A stretch of DNA of 64,000 nt from Colocasia esculenta (GCA_014218235.1 CM024766.1:49317359-49381358); one strand, 5' to 3'; shown: positions 1 through 13,043, counted from the stretch's first letter. The notes: a model not told the origin generated them from the letters alone. Program-made: numbers and translations.

Positions 1-1
1 G

Positions 2-440
2 TCAAGTCCACCCCTTATTGTTCGACAGATGGGGGGAAAAATTGATCTGCATCATGTTCGGTCGGTGCTTGGTGTATATGATGTCGTACCCCGATTGTGA
101 AGACGACGCCAAGCTGAAATGGTTCGGGAATAGGTCCGTCGAAGCTTGGAGCCCCTTCTTCCGGCACATGATGCAGAAGACGAAAATCGTCCTCCATGAA
201 TTTGGCATCAGTTGGATGGGGGCTACCTTCCAAGCGTTCAGTAGGTCCCGACCGATCTCCGGCACCGGCAGTCGGAACCCTACCTCCAAGTGGTCTAGGG
301 AAAGCATGAAACAACCCACTTTTGTCAGTCAGGTATGTCTGATCTTCACGCATCAGGACGATGTCGTACTCCTCCCCGATGCGGAATCGTTCTTGGAGGC
401 CTTCAAAGCATCAGTACTTCATGGCCTTCATCTTTGCCAG
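2..440 (-). pseudogene. Decayed plant transposon protein fragment (Transposase_28-like)
   Basis: The minus-strand translation contains a recognisable stretch (EVGFRLPVPEIGRDLLNAWK, then APIQLMPNSWRTIFVF, then a DLF motif). It resembles the 'putative gypsy type transposon' domain (PF04195, Transposase_28) of large non-autonomous and Tat-type plant retroelements. The frame is broken: the match begins in one frame near 319, while upstream codons (320-440) contain stops. The fragment runs off the left edge, and Tekay-1 has inserted 60 bases upstream of it, so the original element continues on the far side of that insertion. Family assignment is from motif memory only. It is not functional. Confidence 0.5.
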
Positions 441-503
441 TGACTACCCGCTGGTCTTCACGACAACCTTTCTCTCCCTCTGTGCCATCGGTGCTAGAGT
501 CGA

Positions 504-3500
504 TGTCACGTCCCGAGAATTACGCAGTGGATATTAGTTCGAAGAATTCGAGTCGATATTCGAGACGTGGACAGTCGGTAAATAAGCCTCTAGCTAGCAT
601 GCACTAAATGTGTATCAACACAACATCATAATAGGGCCCAAATGTTGAACTCAATATAAATTGTATTCAAATTAAAACTAGTACATGACTAAGACTCAAT
701 AAAAAGGAAAGTATATAATACCTCACTTCCTACGACACTGTTCTAACACTCAAATGATCTAACTATAGACAGACTCATAATTGGAACGCTCATCACTCGG
801 ATGCATTCCCATCCTCGACTTGCTCTTCCTCTTAAACTTCATAGTCACCTAAATTGGGTAAAAGTAGGGGGATGAGCAAACTAGCCCAGTAGGATTTATA
901 TCTCAATGTGCGGGCAATGATATAAGTGATTAACATTTTAGAACTAGGTAAGCACGATGAATGTCATGATATGCGTGTACGAATAAAACAGATTTAAAAC
1001 ATGATGCATGAAACAAACTAGATAGAGTGATCAAGATAGAATAAGATCTGGAATGATATAACAAGAGAGAACTAACAATATATCACTTTGTATAAGCACA
1101 CAAGATTTCACTTGATGTCAATAGTTTACAAGAACGCAAGATATCACTAGTTGCAATAAATGTAGGATGGCCATATCACGCAAGCAAGCAAGCAAGATTG
1201 CACAAGCACGATCAAGTAACACTAATCAGGCACGTAAACACTAATGTACACCAAGGAAAGATCCACCAAGAGTGCACACAGGCCACGTGTATGTGGTTAT
1301 GTATCTAACATTCAAAAAGCAAGAAAGTACTCCTAGCGCAGATGCAATGCCAATAATCATTATACCCCATGGTTAACAGTATATCTATGACTCGCCGTCA
1401 TTGGGGCTAGATTGGAGCCCTTGGACACACGCCGTGCCCTGTCAGCATCTCATGTAAAATTTTAAATGTAGATACCCACAGTCATTAATAATGGCCAATG
1501 AGAGTTTCAATAAGTAGGCATGTGTAATGTCATGTTCATGTTGATGATGGGAACAAGTAATAAGTAACTGAACATGATTTCATGATAACAATGGTCAAGA
1601 GATAAATTCGGTAGCTGAACGGTACAATTTATAATTTAGTTCAATCTTTACGATAATGGCTTTAGTCTAGATTGTAATTCATGCTCACGAGAACAAGAAG
1701 AGAAAGGAAGTGCACGCTAGAGATGTATAAGTGTGTAGTGATGTATACGTGTCAATTCACAATCCGTCGGTCTCAAACTCTCGGAAAACACTTAACATGA
1801 TGGCATGCAAAGATCAATGTATTGAACTACATATGGGTTTATCAGATTTTAAGATAATATTTATCATTTAAATCAAGCTAGATTGGTAACAAGAGCAAAT
1901 CACAAGCTTCATGTATGGTCATATCATTAAGAAAGCAATTAGAATAATATTCATGTAATTAAGGATTTTTCAATGGGTTAAACACTTTTAAGCCATTAAA
2001 TAGACATCATGCAATGATCAGACCCAAGACAGGCAATATTTTGCAAAGGTAGTGTCGACACACCCCTTATTGGTGTCGACACTATGCTCCAAACACAAGG
2101 CAAAATAATGAAGAATTGGTCAAGTAGTGTCAACACTAGTCCAGGTAGTGTCGACACAGTGCTTCAAATACAAGTCAAAAAGGTCAAGTAGTGTCGGCAC
2201 TAGCTCAGGTGGTGTCGACACTAGAGACAGCTCCCAGAACACCTTCTGGCCAATCTGGGACAGTGTGTCGACACTAGCTCAAGTAGTGTCGACATTAGAG
2301 GCCTTCCCAGAACACCTTCTAGGCTGTTTTGGGACAGTGTGTCGACACTAGCCCAAGTAGTGTCGACACTAGTGCCCTTCCAGAACAAAACTTATAGGTC
2401 ATGTGGAACCCGAAAACACATCTCATGCAGGATTTACTTCCCCTCATTATAACTCTCTAATGAATGACATTTTGATAAAACGTTCAACATGAAAGATGAC
2501 GAGAACAACTCTTAGAAGAACTTTTCTGTTTGGGGTTTGACCTAATTCGGTTTCGAATCCCGAGAAACATATGAAGAACATAAAATTAAGTGCAGTCTGA
2601 AATCACAGAATCCTGCAGTGACTATCTTACCATGCTTATAACTCTCTAAAAAAAGACTTTTGGATAGAACGTCCAACATAAAAGATGATCGGGACTACAA
2701 GTAGAAGAACTTTTGTGAAGGAAGTTTAGTCTAATTTGGTCTTGAATCACGTGCATGATAAGAAGTACGGGAAACACCCTAACAGTGCGTGACTTTGGCA
2801 AAACGCTTGTAATTCAAAATCTACTAGATGAAATTCGATGAAACCAGAGGACAATGAAATCTGACTTGATGATCTACACATTGGTATAAGATATGTTAGG
2901 ATTTAGCCTGAGAAAACCTACCTTCTGGGTTGAAGAAATCTCATTTTTCCAGAAAAACCTGTGTTCAGACCACTTGGAGGAGACGCTTACCCCTTCGTGT
3001 ATACTGCATGGAATTTGGGCATTCCACTTGGGTAAGAACATAGACTTGACCCTCTTTCCAGGGGTATAAGCCTTGCAAGGTTTGGTTTAGGTTTGACTCA
3101 CCTTTGGTCGACTTCAAGATGATGGTCTGGGCAGGTCGCAGCAGACATAACGGGGAAGAAGAACGGCTTGGTGTGGGGATCTCCTGCTTCCCCAGTTGCC
3201 AAGAACTGCTCCACACGACCCTAGCAAGTTCTAAAACTTGTTCCTAAGGTTTGGTGAAGAGTATTTAAGCAACCATGGTGTTTTAGGAGTCAATTATAAC
3301 TAGGAAAGCCAAGTTGCGGTTTTGACAGGTTAGTTTCCTACTTAGGGAGGATTTCTTCCTCCCATAGAGTGTGTGAGGCTTTAGGAAACCTCCCACCATA
3401 GATAGGCACGAATTTGGGTTGCCAAGAATGCATGGTTGCATCCCAATTTAACTCAAATTACCTTTTTTCTAATTTCAGCCTATTTAGAGTTACGAATTTT

Positions 3501-3764
3501 CCCTGCATTTTCTAGCTTTATTTGATTATTGGGCCAAATGATGTCCATTGACCCAATTATGATATTGGGTCATTAATATATATAATGTTGGAAGTCCCTC
3601 CAACACTTTTATTTAAATTTTTGATTGCGTCGTATTTCCGTGTTAGCGGTTTTCCGACTTGTTATAGCACGTACGATAATGATGCGTATGTTTTACATAC
3701 TCGGAAATTATTTATTTCCATTTATTTGAATTCTTTATATAACTAAAATTTCCGGGGTGCTACA
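504..3764 (-). repeat. Tekay-1 3' LTR
   Basis: The left copy of the 3261-bp LTR is the 3' LTR because the element reads on the minus strand. It ends at the TGTAGCACCCC terminus next to the purine tract. A TATA-like sequence (TTAAATACTC on the minus strand) lies near 3253-3262. An array of SalI-centred palindromes lies further downstream, at 2051-2371. Confidence 0.95.
2051..2371. repeat. Array of ~10 AGTGTCGACACT-type palindromes
   Basis: About ten copies of the 12-bp palindrome AGTGTCGACACT or one- to two-base variants fall in 320 bp, often in pairs about 20 bp apart. Starts are near 2051, 2072, 2125, 2147, 2187, 2211, 2265, 2286, 2337 and 2358. The same array is conserved in the other LTR (10018-10338). 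It lies in the transcribed part of the LTR if the TATA-like box near 3257 is used. Function unknown. Confidence 0.85.
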
Positions 3765-3773
3765 CCCTCCCCC
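3765..3773 (-). other. Tekay-1 polypurine tract
   Basis: Read on the minus strand, a purine run (GGGGGAGGG) ends exactly where the 3' LTR begins (TGTAGCACC). This is the expected primer position for plus-strand DNA synthesis. Confidence 0.85.
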
Positions 3774-3812
3774 ACTTAAGAGAATTTGGTCCCCAAATTC
3801 ATGTATAGCAAG

Positions 3813-6800
3813 TTATTGTACAAGTGAGATGTACTTACTTGTGAATAGCTCCGGGTATCTTTTGCGCATTGCTTCCTCGGTTTCCCACGTGTCGTCCTCA
3901 TCCATGTGTTGATTCCATCTAACCCTTACTAGTGGAATAACCTTGTTCCTTAGTTGGCGCAGTTCCCGATCCACGATCTTAATTGGCTTCTCTTGATATG
4001 TTTCGTCTTTGTTGAATTCCAGAAGCTGGTATTCTATAACATGCCATGGATCTCGTACATACTTTTTCAACATGGATATGTGGAACACATTGTGTATTCC
4101 GTCCATTTGTGGTGGTAAAGCGAGACGATATGCCACCTCGCCGACTCTTTCAAGAATTTCGAAAGGCCCGACAAACCTTGGTAACAGCTTGCCTTTAATG
4201 CCAAAACGCCTGATCCCACGGCCTGGAGACACCTTTAAGAACACATGTTCACCCACCTGAAACTCCAGGTCTCTCCTTCTGTTATCTGCATATGCCTTTT
4301 GTCTTTGCTGTGCCACTGCCATTCTTTCTTTAATAAGCTTTACCTTCTCTGTGGTTTCCCTTATCATCTCTAGTCCTAGCATTTGTTTTTCGCCAACTTC
4401 ATACCAACATATTGGAGATCGGCAACTCCTGCCATAGAGTGCTTCAAATGGTGCCATTTGGATGCTAGCTTGATAGCTATTATTGTAGGCGAACTCCACA
4501 AGAGGTAAGTGTTCGTGCCAGCTGCCTCCAAAATCTAGGACACATGCTCTAAGCATATCTTTAACCACCTGGTTGGTTCTCTCCATCTGACCATCTATCT
4601 ATGGATGGAAAGCCGTGCTAAAGTTTAGTTTAGATCCCAAGGAGTAATGCAGTCCTTTCCAAAAGTGGGATGTAAACCTAGGGTCTCTATCAGACACGAT
4701 AGACACCGATACTCCATGTAATCTAACTATTTCCTTCACATACAATGCAGCCAGAACATCTACTGACCACTTATTCTTCACTGGAAAGAAGTGATCCGAC
4801 TTAGTTAAGCGGTCGACAATAACCCAGATTCCATCGAATCCACCTCTAGATTTAGGTAGTCCGAAAATAAAGTCCATCCCTATACCTTCCCATTTCCATG
4901 CCGGGATTTCTAGGGGTTTGAGTTTACCTGCGGGTCGCATGTATTCTGCCTTGACCCTTTAACATGTTAAGCATCGGGCGACATATTCTGCCACTTCTCT
5001 CTTCATATTAGGCCACCAGAAGCTTCTTTTCAAATCTTGATACATTTTGGTAGTTCCTGGATGAATAGTATATCTGGTTTTGTGAGCCTCATCCATAATC
5101 ATTTTCTTTGTCTTCGCATGGTTTGGTACACAGACTCGATCCCGGAACAATAGCCTTCCATCTTCAGTTAATGAGAAATCCAGCCTCTGGTCCAGGTTAG
5201 CCTTAATCTCCACAAGTATAGGGTCATTGTCTTGGAGTGTTGTGAGGTCCTCCAATAGTGTGGGTTGTGCTCTAACACTAGCAACAAAGCATCCCTTCTC
5301 TTTGATGTCAGCATCAATATTTAACCTGGCGAAGTCTTCTAATAACTTCCATTCGTCTACCATTAAGCTCGACAACGTGATCATTGGCTTCCTACTTAGA
5401 GCATCTGCCACAGCATTTGCTTTTCCTGGGTGATATTGGATCGTGAAGTCGAAGTCCTTGAGATACTCCAACCACCGCCGCTGTCTCATATTCAAGTCCT
5501 GCTGAGAAAACAGATACTTCAAACTTTTATGGTCAGAAAACACAATGAATTTCTCACCATATAGATAATGACGCCATATCTTCAAGGCGAAGACTACAGC
5601 AGCTAGCTCCAGATCATGTACAGGATAATTGTCCTCGTGCTTCTTCAATTGTCTGGACGCATAGCATATAACCTTCCCATTTTGCATCAGCACACAGCCA
5701 AGGCCGATCCCAGATGCATCGGTGTATACTTCAAAACTACCCTCAGCCACTGGCAGGGTCAGTACGGGTGCCGAGGTAAGGTGGTCTTTCAATGCCCTGA
5801 AACTTTCTTCACATTCATGAGTCCATGCGAATGGATTCTCCTTCCTGGTAAGCCTGGTCAAAGGTACAACTATCTTTGAGAAATCTTTAATGAAGCGACG
5901 ATAATAACCGGCTAAACCCAGAAAGCTTCTAATCTCCGACACCGTTGTCGACCTTTCCCAATTCTTCACCGCCTCCACCTTAGATGGATCCACAGAGATT
6001 CCCTCCTTGGATATGATGTGACTAAGGAAAGACACTTCCTCCATCCAGAATTCACACTTACTAAGTTTAGCATAGAGTTGATTATCTCTGAGCACTTGCA
6101 GAGCAACCTTCAAGTGTTCCTCATGTTCTTCTTTAGATTTGGAGTAAATAAGGATGTCATCAATGAACACCACTATAAACTGGTCCAAGTATGGCCTATA
6201 AATATTGTTCATAAGTTGCATGAAAGCCGCTGGAGCATTTGTTAAACCAAACGGCATGACCACGAACTCATAGTGGTCATATCTACTCCGGAATGCAGAC
6301 TTGTGAATATCCTCCTCCTTTATTCTTAGTTGATGGTAGCCTGATTTTAGATCTATCTTGGAGAAATATTGTGCACCGGAGATCTGGTCAAACAGCTCGT
6401 CGATGCGGGGCAGTGGATACTTATTCTTTATTGTCAACTGGTTCAACTGATGGTAATCAATGCATAGCCTCATTGTCCCGTCCTTCTTTCTGACGAATAG
6501 CACTGGCGCTCCCCACGGGGATGTGCTAGGCCTGATAAAACCCTGATCTAGCAATTCTTGGATCTGTCTCTTCAACTCCTGCAATTCAACAGGGGACATA
6601 CAATACGGGGCCTTTGAAACAGGGGCTGCCCTAGGGAGTAACTCAATGGTGAAGTTTACCTCCCGCTCGGGTGGTATACCAGGTAATTCCTCTGGAAATA
6701 CATCAGGATAGTCTCTGGCTATTGGAATGTCTTCTAGGGTTGGTTTCTTCTTTTCAGTTGCCAAGACGGAAACTAGGAAAGCATCACAACCCTGGTTGAT

Positions 6801-7382
6801 CAGCTTAGAAGCCTTTAGGGAGGATATCAAGATAGGGTGTTTGTGATAACGGGTGCCAAGTAGTGATAGAGTTGGGAGGTTTGGTCTTTTAAAAGTGACC
6901 CTCCTATGGCGATAGTTTACATCTGCATCATATTCAATTAGCCAATCGACACCCAAAATGGCATCATAACCCTTCATGTCTAAACAGATGAGGTCGGCAG
7001 GGAGATTGTGTCCTCCAATTATAGTTTCACATTTTGGCAAGTAGTGAGTGAGTTCAGATTCTGAGCCTAGTGGAGAGGCTACAGAAATCTTGGATTTCAA
7101 GGGTACAGGTTTGACAGGTAGAGTTGCAGCAAATGTGGTGGAAATAAATGAATATGCAGCTCCAGTATCAATAAGCACAAAAGCAGGTTGAGAGTGTATG
7201 GAAATGGTACCTTCCACCATACCCCCTTCCTCGGGTAGGTCAGCTTCTATGACAGCATTAAGGCGTCCCTGACGCCGTGGTGCATTCTGGGCTCTACCTG
7301 GTTGGTCCTTCATCATTGGACAGTCAGGAATACGGTGGTCACGACCACCACATCTCAAGCATGCCCGAGCTTCTTCCAGCAT
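3813..7382 (-). pseudogene. Tekay-1 pol (protease-RT-RNase H-integrase-chromodomain), two nonsense codons
   Basis: One continuous minus-strand frame is interrupted by stops at 4959-4961 and 4599-4601. The first segment (807 codons) has a CCHC knuckle (C8, C11, H16, C21), an aspartic protease DTGA at 72-75, the RT core with FIDD at 406-409, RNase H starting TDAS near 555, and the HHCC zinc module of integrase. The second segment (4599-4940) holds the first two integrase catalytic aspartates (MDF, SDRD). The third segment (3813-4586) holds the C-terminal integrase region and a chromodomain-like end (VRVRWNQH, DTWETEEAM, YPELF). Both stops sit where relatives have glutamine (after CLTC; after FHP), as expected from CAA to TAA and CAG to TAG changes. 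The product cannot be made whole from this copy. Confidence 0.92.
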
Positions 7383-8233
7383 TCCTCAGCTCGGTGTCCT
7401 GGTTTATCGCAGAATTTGCAGTTCTCAGCCAACTGCCTACCTTCCACCTTGACTCTCTTGTCTCCAACAACGTCTCTCCCGGCATTCGGCCGCTTGTTGT
7501 TGTTGTTGACGTTGTTGTTACGAAAAGTTGGAGCAATATTGGGTGCTCCCTTCTTGACGAAAACCGGCTTGGAGTTGTCCTTGCCCCTCATGCCCTCTAC
7601 CTTGGCCATGGTGTCTTCTACCAGCTGAGCTCTCTGGACCATCTCAGTGTAAGTTTGAATATTGTGTGGTCCGAGCCTTTCAATGAACATGGGCCTGAGC
7701 CCATCCATGAACCGATTTGCCTTTAGCCTTTCAGTTCCCACCAGGTGTGGGGCATACACAGCAAGACGCGCGAACTGAGCCTCATACTCAGCCACGGTCA
7801 TTCCTTTCTGTTTAAGTGCAGCAAACTCCGCTGCCTTCTTCTCCTTGACTCTCTCAGAGAAATATTTTCCTCGGAATATCTCCAGGAATCCGGCCCACTC
7901 TAATTCAGCTACATTTGGCAGGTGGGCCGAGGTGGCCTTCCACCATGCTCGAGCATCTTTAGTTAATTGGAAAGTGGCCAGTACCACTTTTTCCCTATTT
8001 GTGCATTGCATCACCTGGAAAATCCTTTCTATCTCCTCTTGCCAATTTTCTGCTTCATCTGGGTTAGGGGATCCAGAGAAACGAGGAGGGTTTAAACTCC
8101 TAAAATTCCGGTGCAGATCACCAGCTCCATTTCTTGCAGCTGCAGCCTGATTTCCAGCATGAACTACATTTTGCAGGGCCTGAGTAAGTCCAGCCACAGT
8201 GTCTTGCATAGCTTGCCACTGATTGCGAGCCAT
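7355..8233 (-). pseudogene. Tekay-1 gag (capsid + CCHC knuckle), frame-shifted against pol
   Basis: A 292-codon reading frame starts MARNQWQAMQ, just downstream of the primer site. It has the retrotransposon capsid (Retrotrans_gag) signature around residues 60-190, with the conserved ARAWW at 94-98, an asparagine-rich linker and a CCHC knuckle (C272, C275, H280, C285). It ends seven codons later, while the next frame (pol, from 7382) opens with a second knuckle. In most Tekay elements gag and pol form one frame, so a one-base indel near 7360-7380 is the likely cause. A programmed frameshift is possible but not supported by any obvious slippery site. Confidence 0.85.
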
Positions 8234-8452
8234 TGCAGTTGAGTGAGAGTGTTATGAGGGTTCCTGAGAAAAGGATGGAAACCAATTAATGTCTCTAGAT
8301 ACATTATAAGAGTCAATGGGTAGGAGTGTTTAATTCTTTCTAACATATTCCCAGTCTCTACCCATTCTCACCAGGTACTATATTAAATTTCCATGACCTA
8401 GGTTCCATAGGTATCTCCTATTCCTGAGACATATCCTATTTGGTATTCCTAG

Positions 8453-8464
8453 GCTCTGATACCA
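8453..8464 (-). other. Tekay-1 primer binding site (tRNA-iMet type)
   Basis: TGGTATCAGAGC on the minus strand lies six bases inside the 5' LTR. It is the classic complement of the 3' end of plant initiator methionine tRNA. Confidence 0.93.
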
Positions 8465-8470
8465 CTAAAC

Positions 8471-11400
8471 TGTCACGTCCCGAGAATTACGCAGCGGATA
8501 TTAGTTCGAAGAATTCGAGTCGATATTTCGAGACGTGGACAGTCGGCAAATAAGCCTCTAGCTAGCACGCACTAAATGTGTATCAACACAACATCATAAT
8601 AGGGCCCAAATGTTGAACTCAATATAAATTGTATTCAAATTGAAACTAGTACAGGACTAAGACTCAATAAAAAGGAAAGTACATAATACCTCACTTCCTA
8701 CTACATTGTTCTAACACTCAAATGATCTAACTATAGACAGACTCATAATTGGAACGCTCATCACTCGGATGCATTCCCATCCTCGACTTGCTCTTCCTCT
8801 TGAACTTCATAGTCACCTAAATTGGGTAAAAGTAGGGGATGAGCAAACTAGCCCAGTAGGATTTATATCTCAATGTGCGGGCAATGATATAAGTGATTAA
8901 CATTTTAGAACTAGGTAAGCACGATGAATGTCATGATATGCGTGTACGAATAAAACAGATTTAAAACATGATGCATGAAACAAGCTAGATAGAGTGATCA
9001 AGATAGAATAAGATCTGGAATGATATAACAAGAGAGAACTAGCAATAGATCACTTTGTACAAGCACGCAAGATTTCACTTGATGTCAATAGTTTACAAGA
9101 ACGCAAGATATCACTAGTTGCAATAAATGCAGGATGGCCATATCACGCAAGCAAGCAAGCAAGATTGCACAAGCACGATCAAGTAACACTAATCAGGCAC
9201 GTAAACACTAATGTACACCAAGGAAAGATCCACCAAGAGTGCACACAGGCCACATGTATGTGGTTATGTATCTAACATTCAACAAGCAAGAAAGTACTCC
9301 CAGCGCAGATGCAACGCCAGTAATCATTATACCCCATGGTTAACAGTATATCTATGACTCGCCGTCATTGGGGCTAGATTGGAGCCCTTGGACACACGCC
9401 GTGCCCTGTCAGCATCTCATGTAAAATTTTAAATGTAGATACCCACAGTCATTAATAATGGCCAATGAGAGTTTCAATAAGTAAGCATGTGTAATGTCAT
9501 GTTCATGATGATGATGGGAACAAGTAATAAGTAACTGAACATGATTTCATGATAACAATGGTCAAGAGATAAATTCGGTAGCTGAACGGTACAATTTATA
9601 ATTTAGTTCAATCTTTACGATAATGGCTTTAGTCTAGATTGTAATTCATGCTCACGAGAACAAGAAGAGAAAGGAAGTGCACGCTAGAGATGTATAAGTG
9701 TGTAATGATGTACGCGTGTCAATTCACAATCCGTCGGTCTCAAACTCTCAGAAAACACTTAACATGATGGCATGCAAAGATCAATGTGTTGAACTACATA
9801 TGGGTTTACCAGATTTTAAGATAATATTTATCATTTAAATCAAGCTAGATTGGTAACAAGAGCAAATCACAAGCTTCATGTATGATCATATCATTAAGAA
9901 AGCAATTAGAATAATATTCATGTAATTAAAAAATTTTCAATGGGTTAAACACTTTTAAGCCATTAAATAGACATCATGCAATGATCAGACCCAAGACAGG
10001 CACTATTTTGCAAAGGTAGTGTCGACACACCCCTTATTGGTGTCGACACTATGCTCCAAACACAAGGCAAAATAATGAAGAATTGGTCAAGTAGTGTCGA
10101 CACTAGTCCAGGTAGTGTCGACACAGTGCTTCAAATACAAGGCAAAAAGGTCAAGTAGTGTCGACACTAGCTCAGGTGGTGTCGACACTAGAGACAGCTC
10201 CCAGAACACCTTCTGGCCAATCTGGGACAGTGTGTCGACACTAGCCCAAGTAGTGTCAACACTAGAGGCCTTCCCAGAACACCTTCTGAGCTATTTTGGG
10301 ACAGTGTGTCGACACTAGCCCAAGTAGTGTCGACACTAGTGCCCTTCCAGAACAAAACTTATAGGTCATGTGCAACCCGAAAACACATCTCATGTAGGAT
10401 TTACTTACCCTGATTATAGCTCTCTAAAGAATGACATTTGGACAAAATGTTAAACATGAAAGATGACGAGAACAACTAGTAGAAGAACTTTATGTTGGGG
10501 GTTTGACCTAATTCGGTTTCAAATCCTGAGAAACATATGAAGAACATAAAATTAAGTGCAGTATGAAATTGTAGAATCCTGTAGTGACTCTCTTACCATG
10601 CTTATAACTCTCTAACAAAAGACTTTTGGACAAAATGTCCAACATAAAAGATGATCGTGACTACAAGTAGAAGAACTTTCATGAAGGAAGTTTAGTCTAA
10701 TTTGGTCTTGAATCACGTGCATGATAAGAAGTATGGGAAAAATCCTAACAGTGCGCGACTTTGGCAAAACGCTTGTAATTCAAAATCCACTAAATGAAAT
10801 TCAATGAAACAAGAGGGCAATGAAAGCTAACGTGATGCTCTACACATTGGTATAATATATGGTAAGATTTAGCCTGAGAAAACCTACCTTCTGGGTTGAA
10901 GAAGTCTCGTTTTTTTAGAAAAACCCGTGTTCCGACCACTTGGAGGAGACGCTTACCCCTTCGTGTATACTGCATGGAATTTGAGCATTCCACTTGGGTA
11001 AGAACGTAGACTTGACCCTCTTTCCAGGGGTATAAGCCTTGCAAGGTTTGGTTTAGGTTTGACTCACCTTTGGTCGACTTCAAGATGATGGTCTGGGCAG
11101 GTCGCAGCAGACACAATGGGGAAGAAGAATAGCTTGGTGTGGGGATCTCCTGCTTCCCCAGTTGCCAAGAACTCCTCCACACGACCCTAGAAAGTTCTAA
11201 AACTCGTTCCTAAGGTTTGGTGAAGAGTATTTAAGCAACCATGGTGTTTTAGGAGTCCTATTATGACTAGGAAAGCCAGGTTGCGGTTTTGACAGGTTAG
11301 TTTCCTACTTAGGGAGGATTTCTTCCTCCCATTGAGTGTGTGAGGCTTTAGGAAACCTCCCACCATAGATAGGCACGAATTTGGGTTGCCAAGAATGCAT

Positions 11401-11731
11401 GGTTGCATCCCAATTTAACTCAAATTGTCTTTTTTCTAATTTCAGCCTATTTAGAGTTACGAATTTTCCCTGCATTTTCTAGCTTTATTTGATTATTGAG
11501 CCAAATGATGTCCATTGACCCAATTATGATATTGGGTCATTAATATATATAATGTTGGAAGTCCCTCCAACACTTTTATTTAAATTTTTGATTGCGTCGT
11601 ATTTCCGTGTTAGCGGTTTTCTGACTTGTTATAGCACGTACGATAATGATGCGTATGTTTTACATACTCGGAAATTATTTATTTTCATTTATTTGAATTC
11701 TTTATATAACTAAAATTTCCGGGGTGCTACA
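8471..11731 (-). repeat. Tekay-1 5' LTR
   Basis: The right-hand 3261-bp LTR has the same ends as the left copy and is followed by the matching target duplication gtcga (11732-11736). It should hold the element's promoter (TATA-like TTAAATACTC on the minus strand near 11220-11230). Open frames inside it, such as those around 10790-11408, are also disrupted in the other LTR and are not genes. Confidence 0.95.
10018..10338. repeat. Palindrome array in Tekay-1 5' LTR
   Basis: Second copy of the AGTGTCGACACT array, at the same LTR position as 2051-2371. Unit positions are the same, with a few substitutions: a variant unit in the left LTR is perfect here, and the reverse also occurs. Confidence 0.85.
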
Positions 11732-11736
11732 GTCGA

Positions 11737-12767
11737 AGAGCAAGAGGGCAAACGAATGGAGGAGAAGACGAAGAGAGCAAGAAGGCTGGTAGCAAAAGCG
11801 AGAAGACGATGCTCAAAACAAAAGAGGGCATTCCCACCTCTTCCCCTTCTTATAAGGAAGAAGAGGCGCAGAATTCAAAGGTCAAAACGGTGGTTTGCCT
11901 GCTCGAACAACCCGCTTGAATGGTTCGTTCGAGTCCTAGTCTCTTACATCTCTTCCGCCATCATGAAACGGGCACCCCGAGGAAACCCCAGTGGCGTCAC
12001 CAACGGTCGTACGCTCCGTCGTGGCCAACATCAAATTTAATACGAAGGGATCGACGCCAAACAGTTATCTCCCCTCTCAAGTGCTCAAGGTCATATCTGA
12101 GTAGGCTTAAGAGGGTGAGAGGCAAATGTAGAGGCCATTTCTGGCCTCCTAGGCCCATCATGACCCAGTAAGGAAGCAAAGTGATGGCTTCTTAGCCGTG
12201 TGTCCTCGGAGAGAACTAAGGTCGCATTTAATGGGATGGCGCGACACATCTCCGCACCAACCGAGTAGCCCTGGCACAGGGTCTCGAGGAACGGCTTGAG
12301 CAAACATCCCCTCGTCTTGAGAACCCAACTGTCACATCCTTCCACTCGCCATTGAGGAAGGGCATGTCCGGACTCTTCAGGTCACCCACTTATATAAAGG
12401 GCAAGTAACCTTCATGCAAAGGGCCATCGTCCGCATCGGCGACCGTCACACCTAGTTCTTAAGTGGAGGCCTATTTGGCCCGTTACCAAATCGGAAAAGA
12501 CCATCACACTGGGTACTGACAAGTATTTATTACTAATTTTTGTAAAGATTTGTTCTGCACTCAAAGATAAGCAATCAAAAAACATTTATCTTGTTTGTAT
12601 TTCTTTGCCATCTGCTATCGCTTACAAGGCTTTTGCCATTTTTTTTTCTAGGAATGGTCTAGAGGTAAGGCAAACATTTTCCTCAAGGGGCTTGGGTACT
12701 ATATCCTCAAAAGATATGCATTGTGTTTGAAGGCCAAGTTGCTCTAGATAGGGAAGTCAAAGCACCG
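11737..12767. other. Gene-free stretch, LTR-like remnant
   Basis: No convincing gene is present. The stretch holds a TATA-like box (TATATAAAG near 12391-12399) and text such as 'gtcgcatttaatgggatggcgcgacac', which resembles U3 regions of Tat/Athila-type LTRs. It may therefore be the rest of the old element interrupted by Tekay-1. Open frames here have no recognisable domains. The assignment is tentative. Confidence 0.3.
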
Positions 12768-13043
12768 GATTCGGGTCAGATCCTCTGTGATCCAAATTCG
12801 GATCTGAAACCAACAGATTTGGATCCGACCCGGATCTGGATCTAATCAACATTCGGATGCTATTTGGATCAGGATCCGAAATTACATTTTTCGGATCCGG
12901 ATCTGGATCCTATTTGTGATAAATTTTAAAAATAATAATAATAAATTTTAAAAAATTCAAGTACATTCAACACAATATTTTGGATCCGGATCTAGATCTA
13001 GACCCTAATTTTGGATCCCAATCTAGATTTGGATCTGAAAATT
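12768..13043. repeat. GGATCC/GGATCT-rich degenerate tandem repeat
   Basis: About 275 bp is dominated by variants of GGATCCGGATCT and CAGATCCGGATC, split by an A/T-rich spacer at 12918-12980. It looks like an expanded hexamer repeat (GGATCT/GGATCC). It lies about 160 bp past the stop codon of the OCT pseudogene, in its former 3' flank. Confidence 0.7.

Larger units (their letters stand above)
504..11731 (-). mobile_element. Tekay-1: complete Ty3/gypsy chromovirus-type LTR retrotransposon
   Basis: A full-length 11.2 kb element reads on the minus strand. Two 3261-bp LTRs begin TGTAGCACCCC and end CGTGACA (as read on the minus strand). A tRNA-iMet-type primer site follows the right LTR, and a purine tract precedes the left LTR. 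The 5-bp target duplication gtcga is perfect at 499-503 and 11732-11736. Gag, protease, RT, RNase H, integrase and a C-terminal chromodomain-like module occur in the Ty3/gypsy order. LTRs over 3 kb and the integrase motifs fit the Tekay (Del) lineage. The LTRs differ at roughly 2-3% of sites in the parts I compared by eye, so the insertion is not recent. Gag and pol are in different frames and pol has two internal stops, so this copy is not autonomous. Confidence 0.95.
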
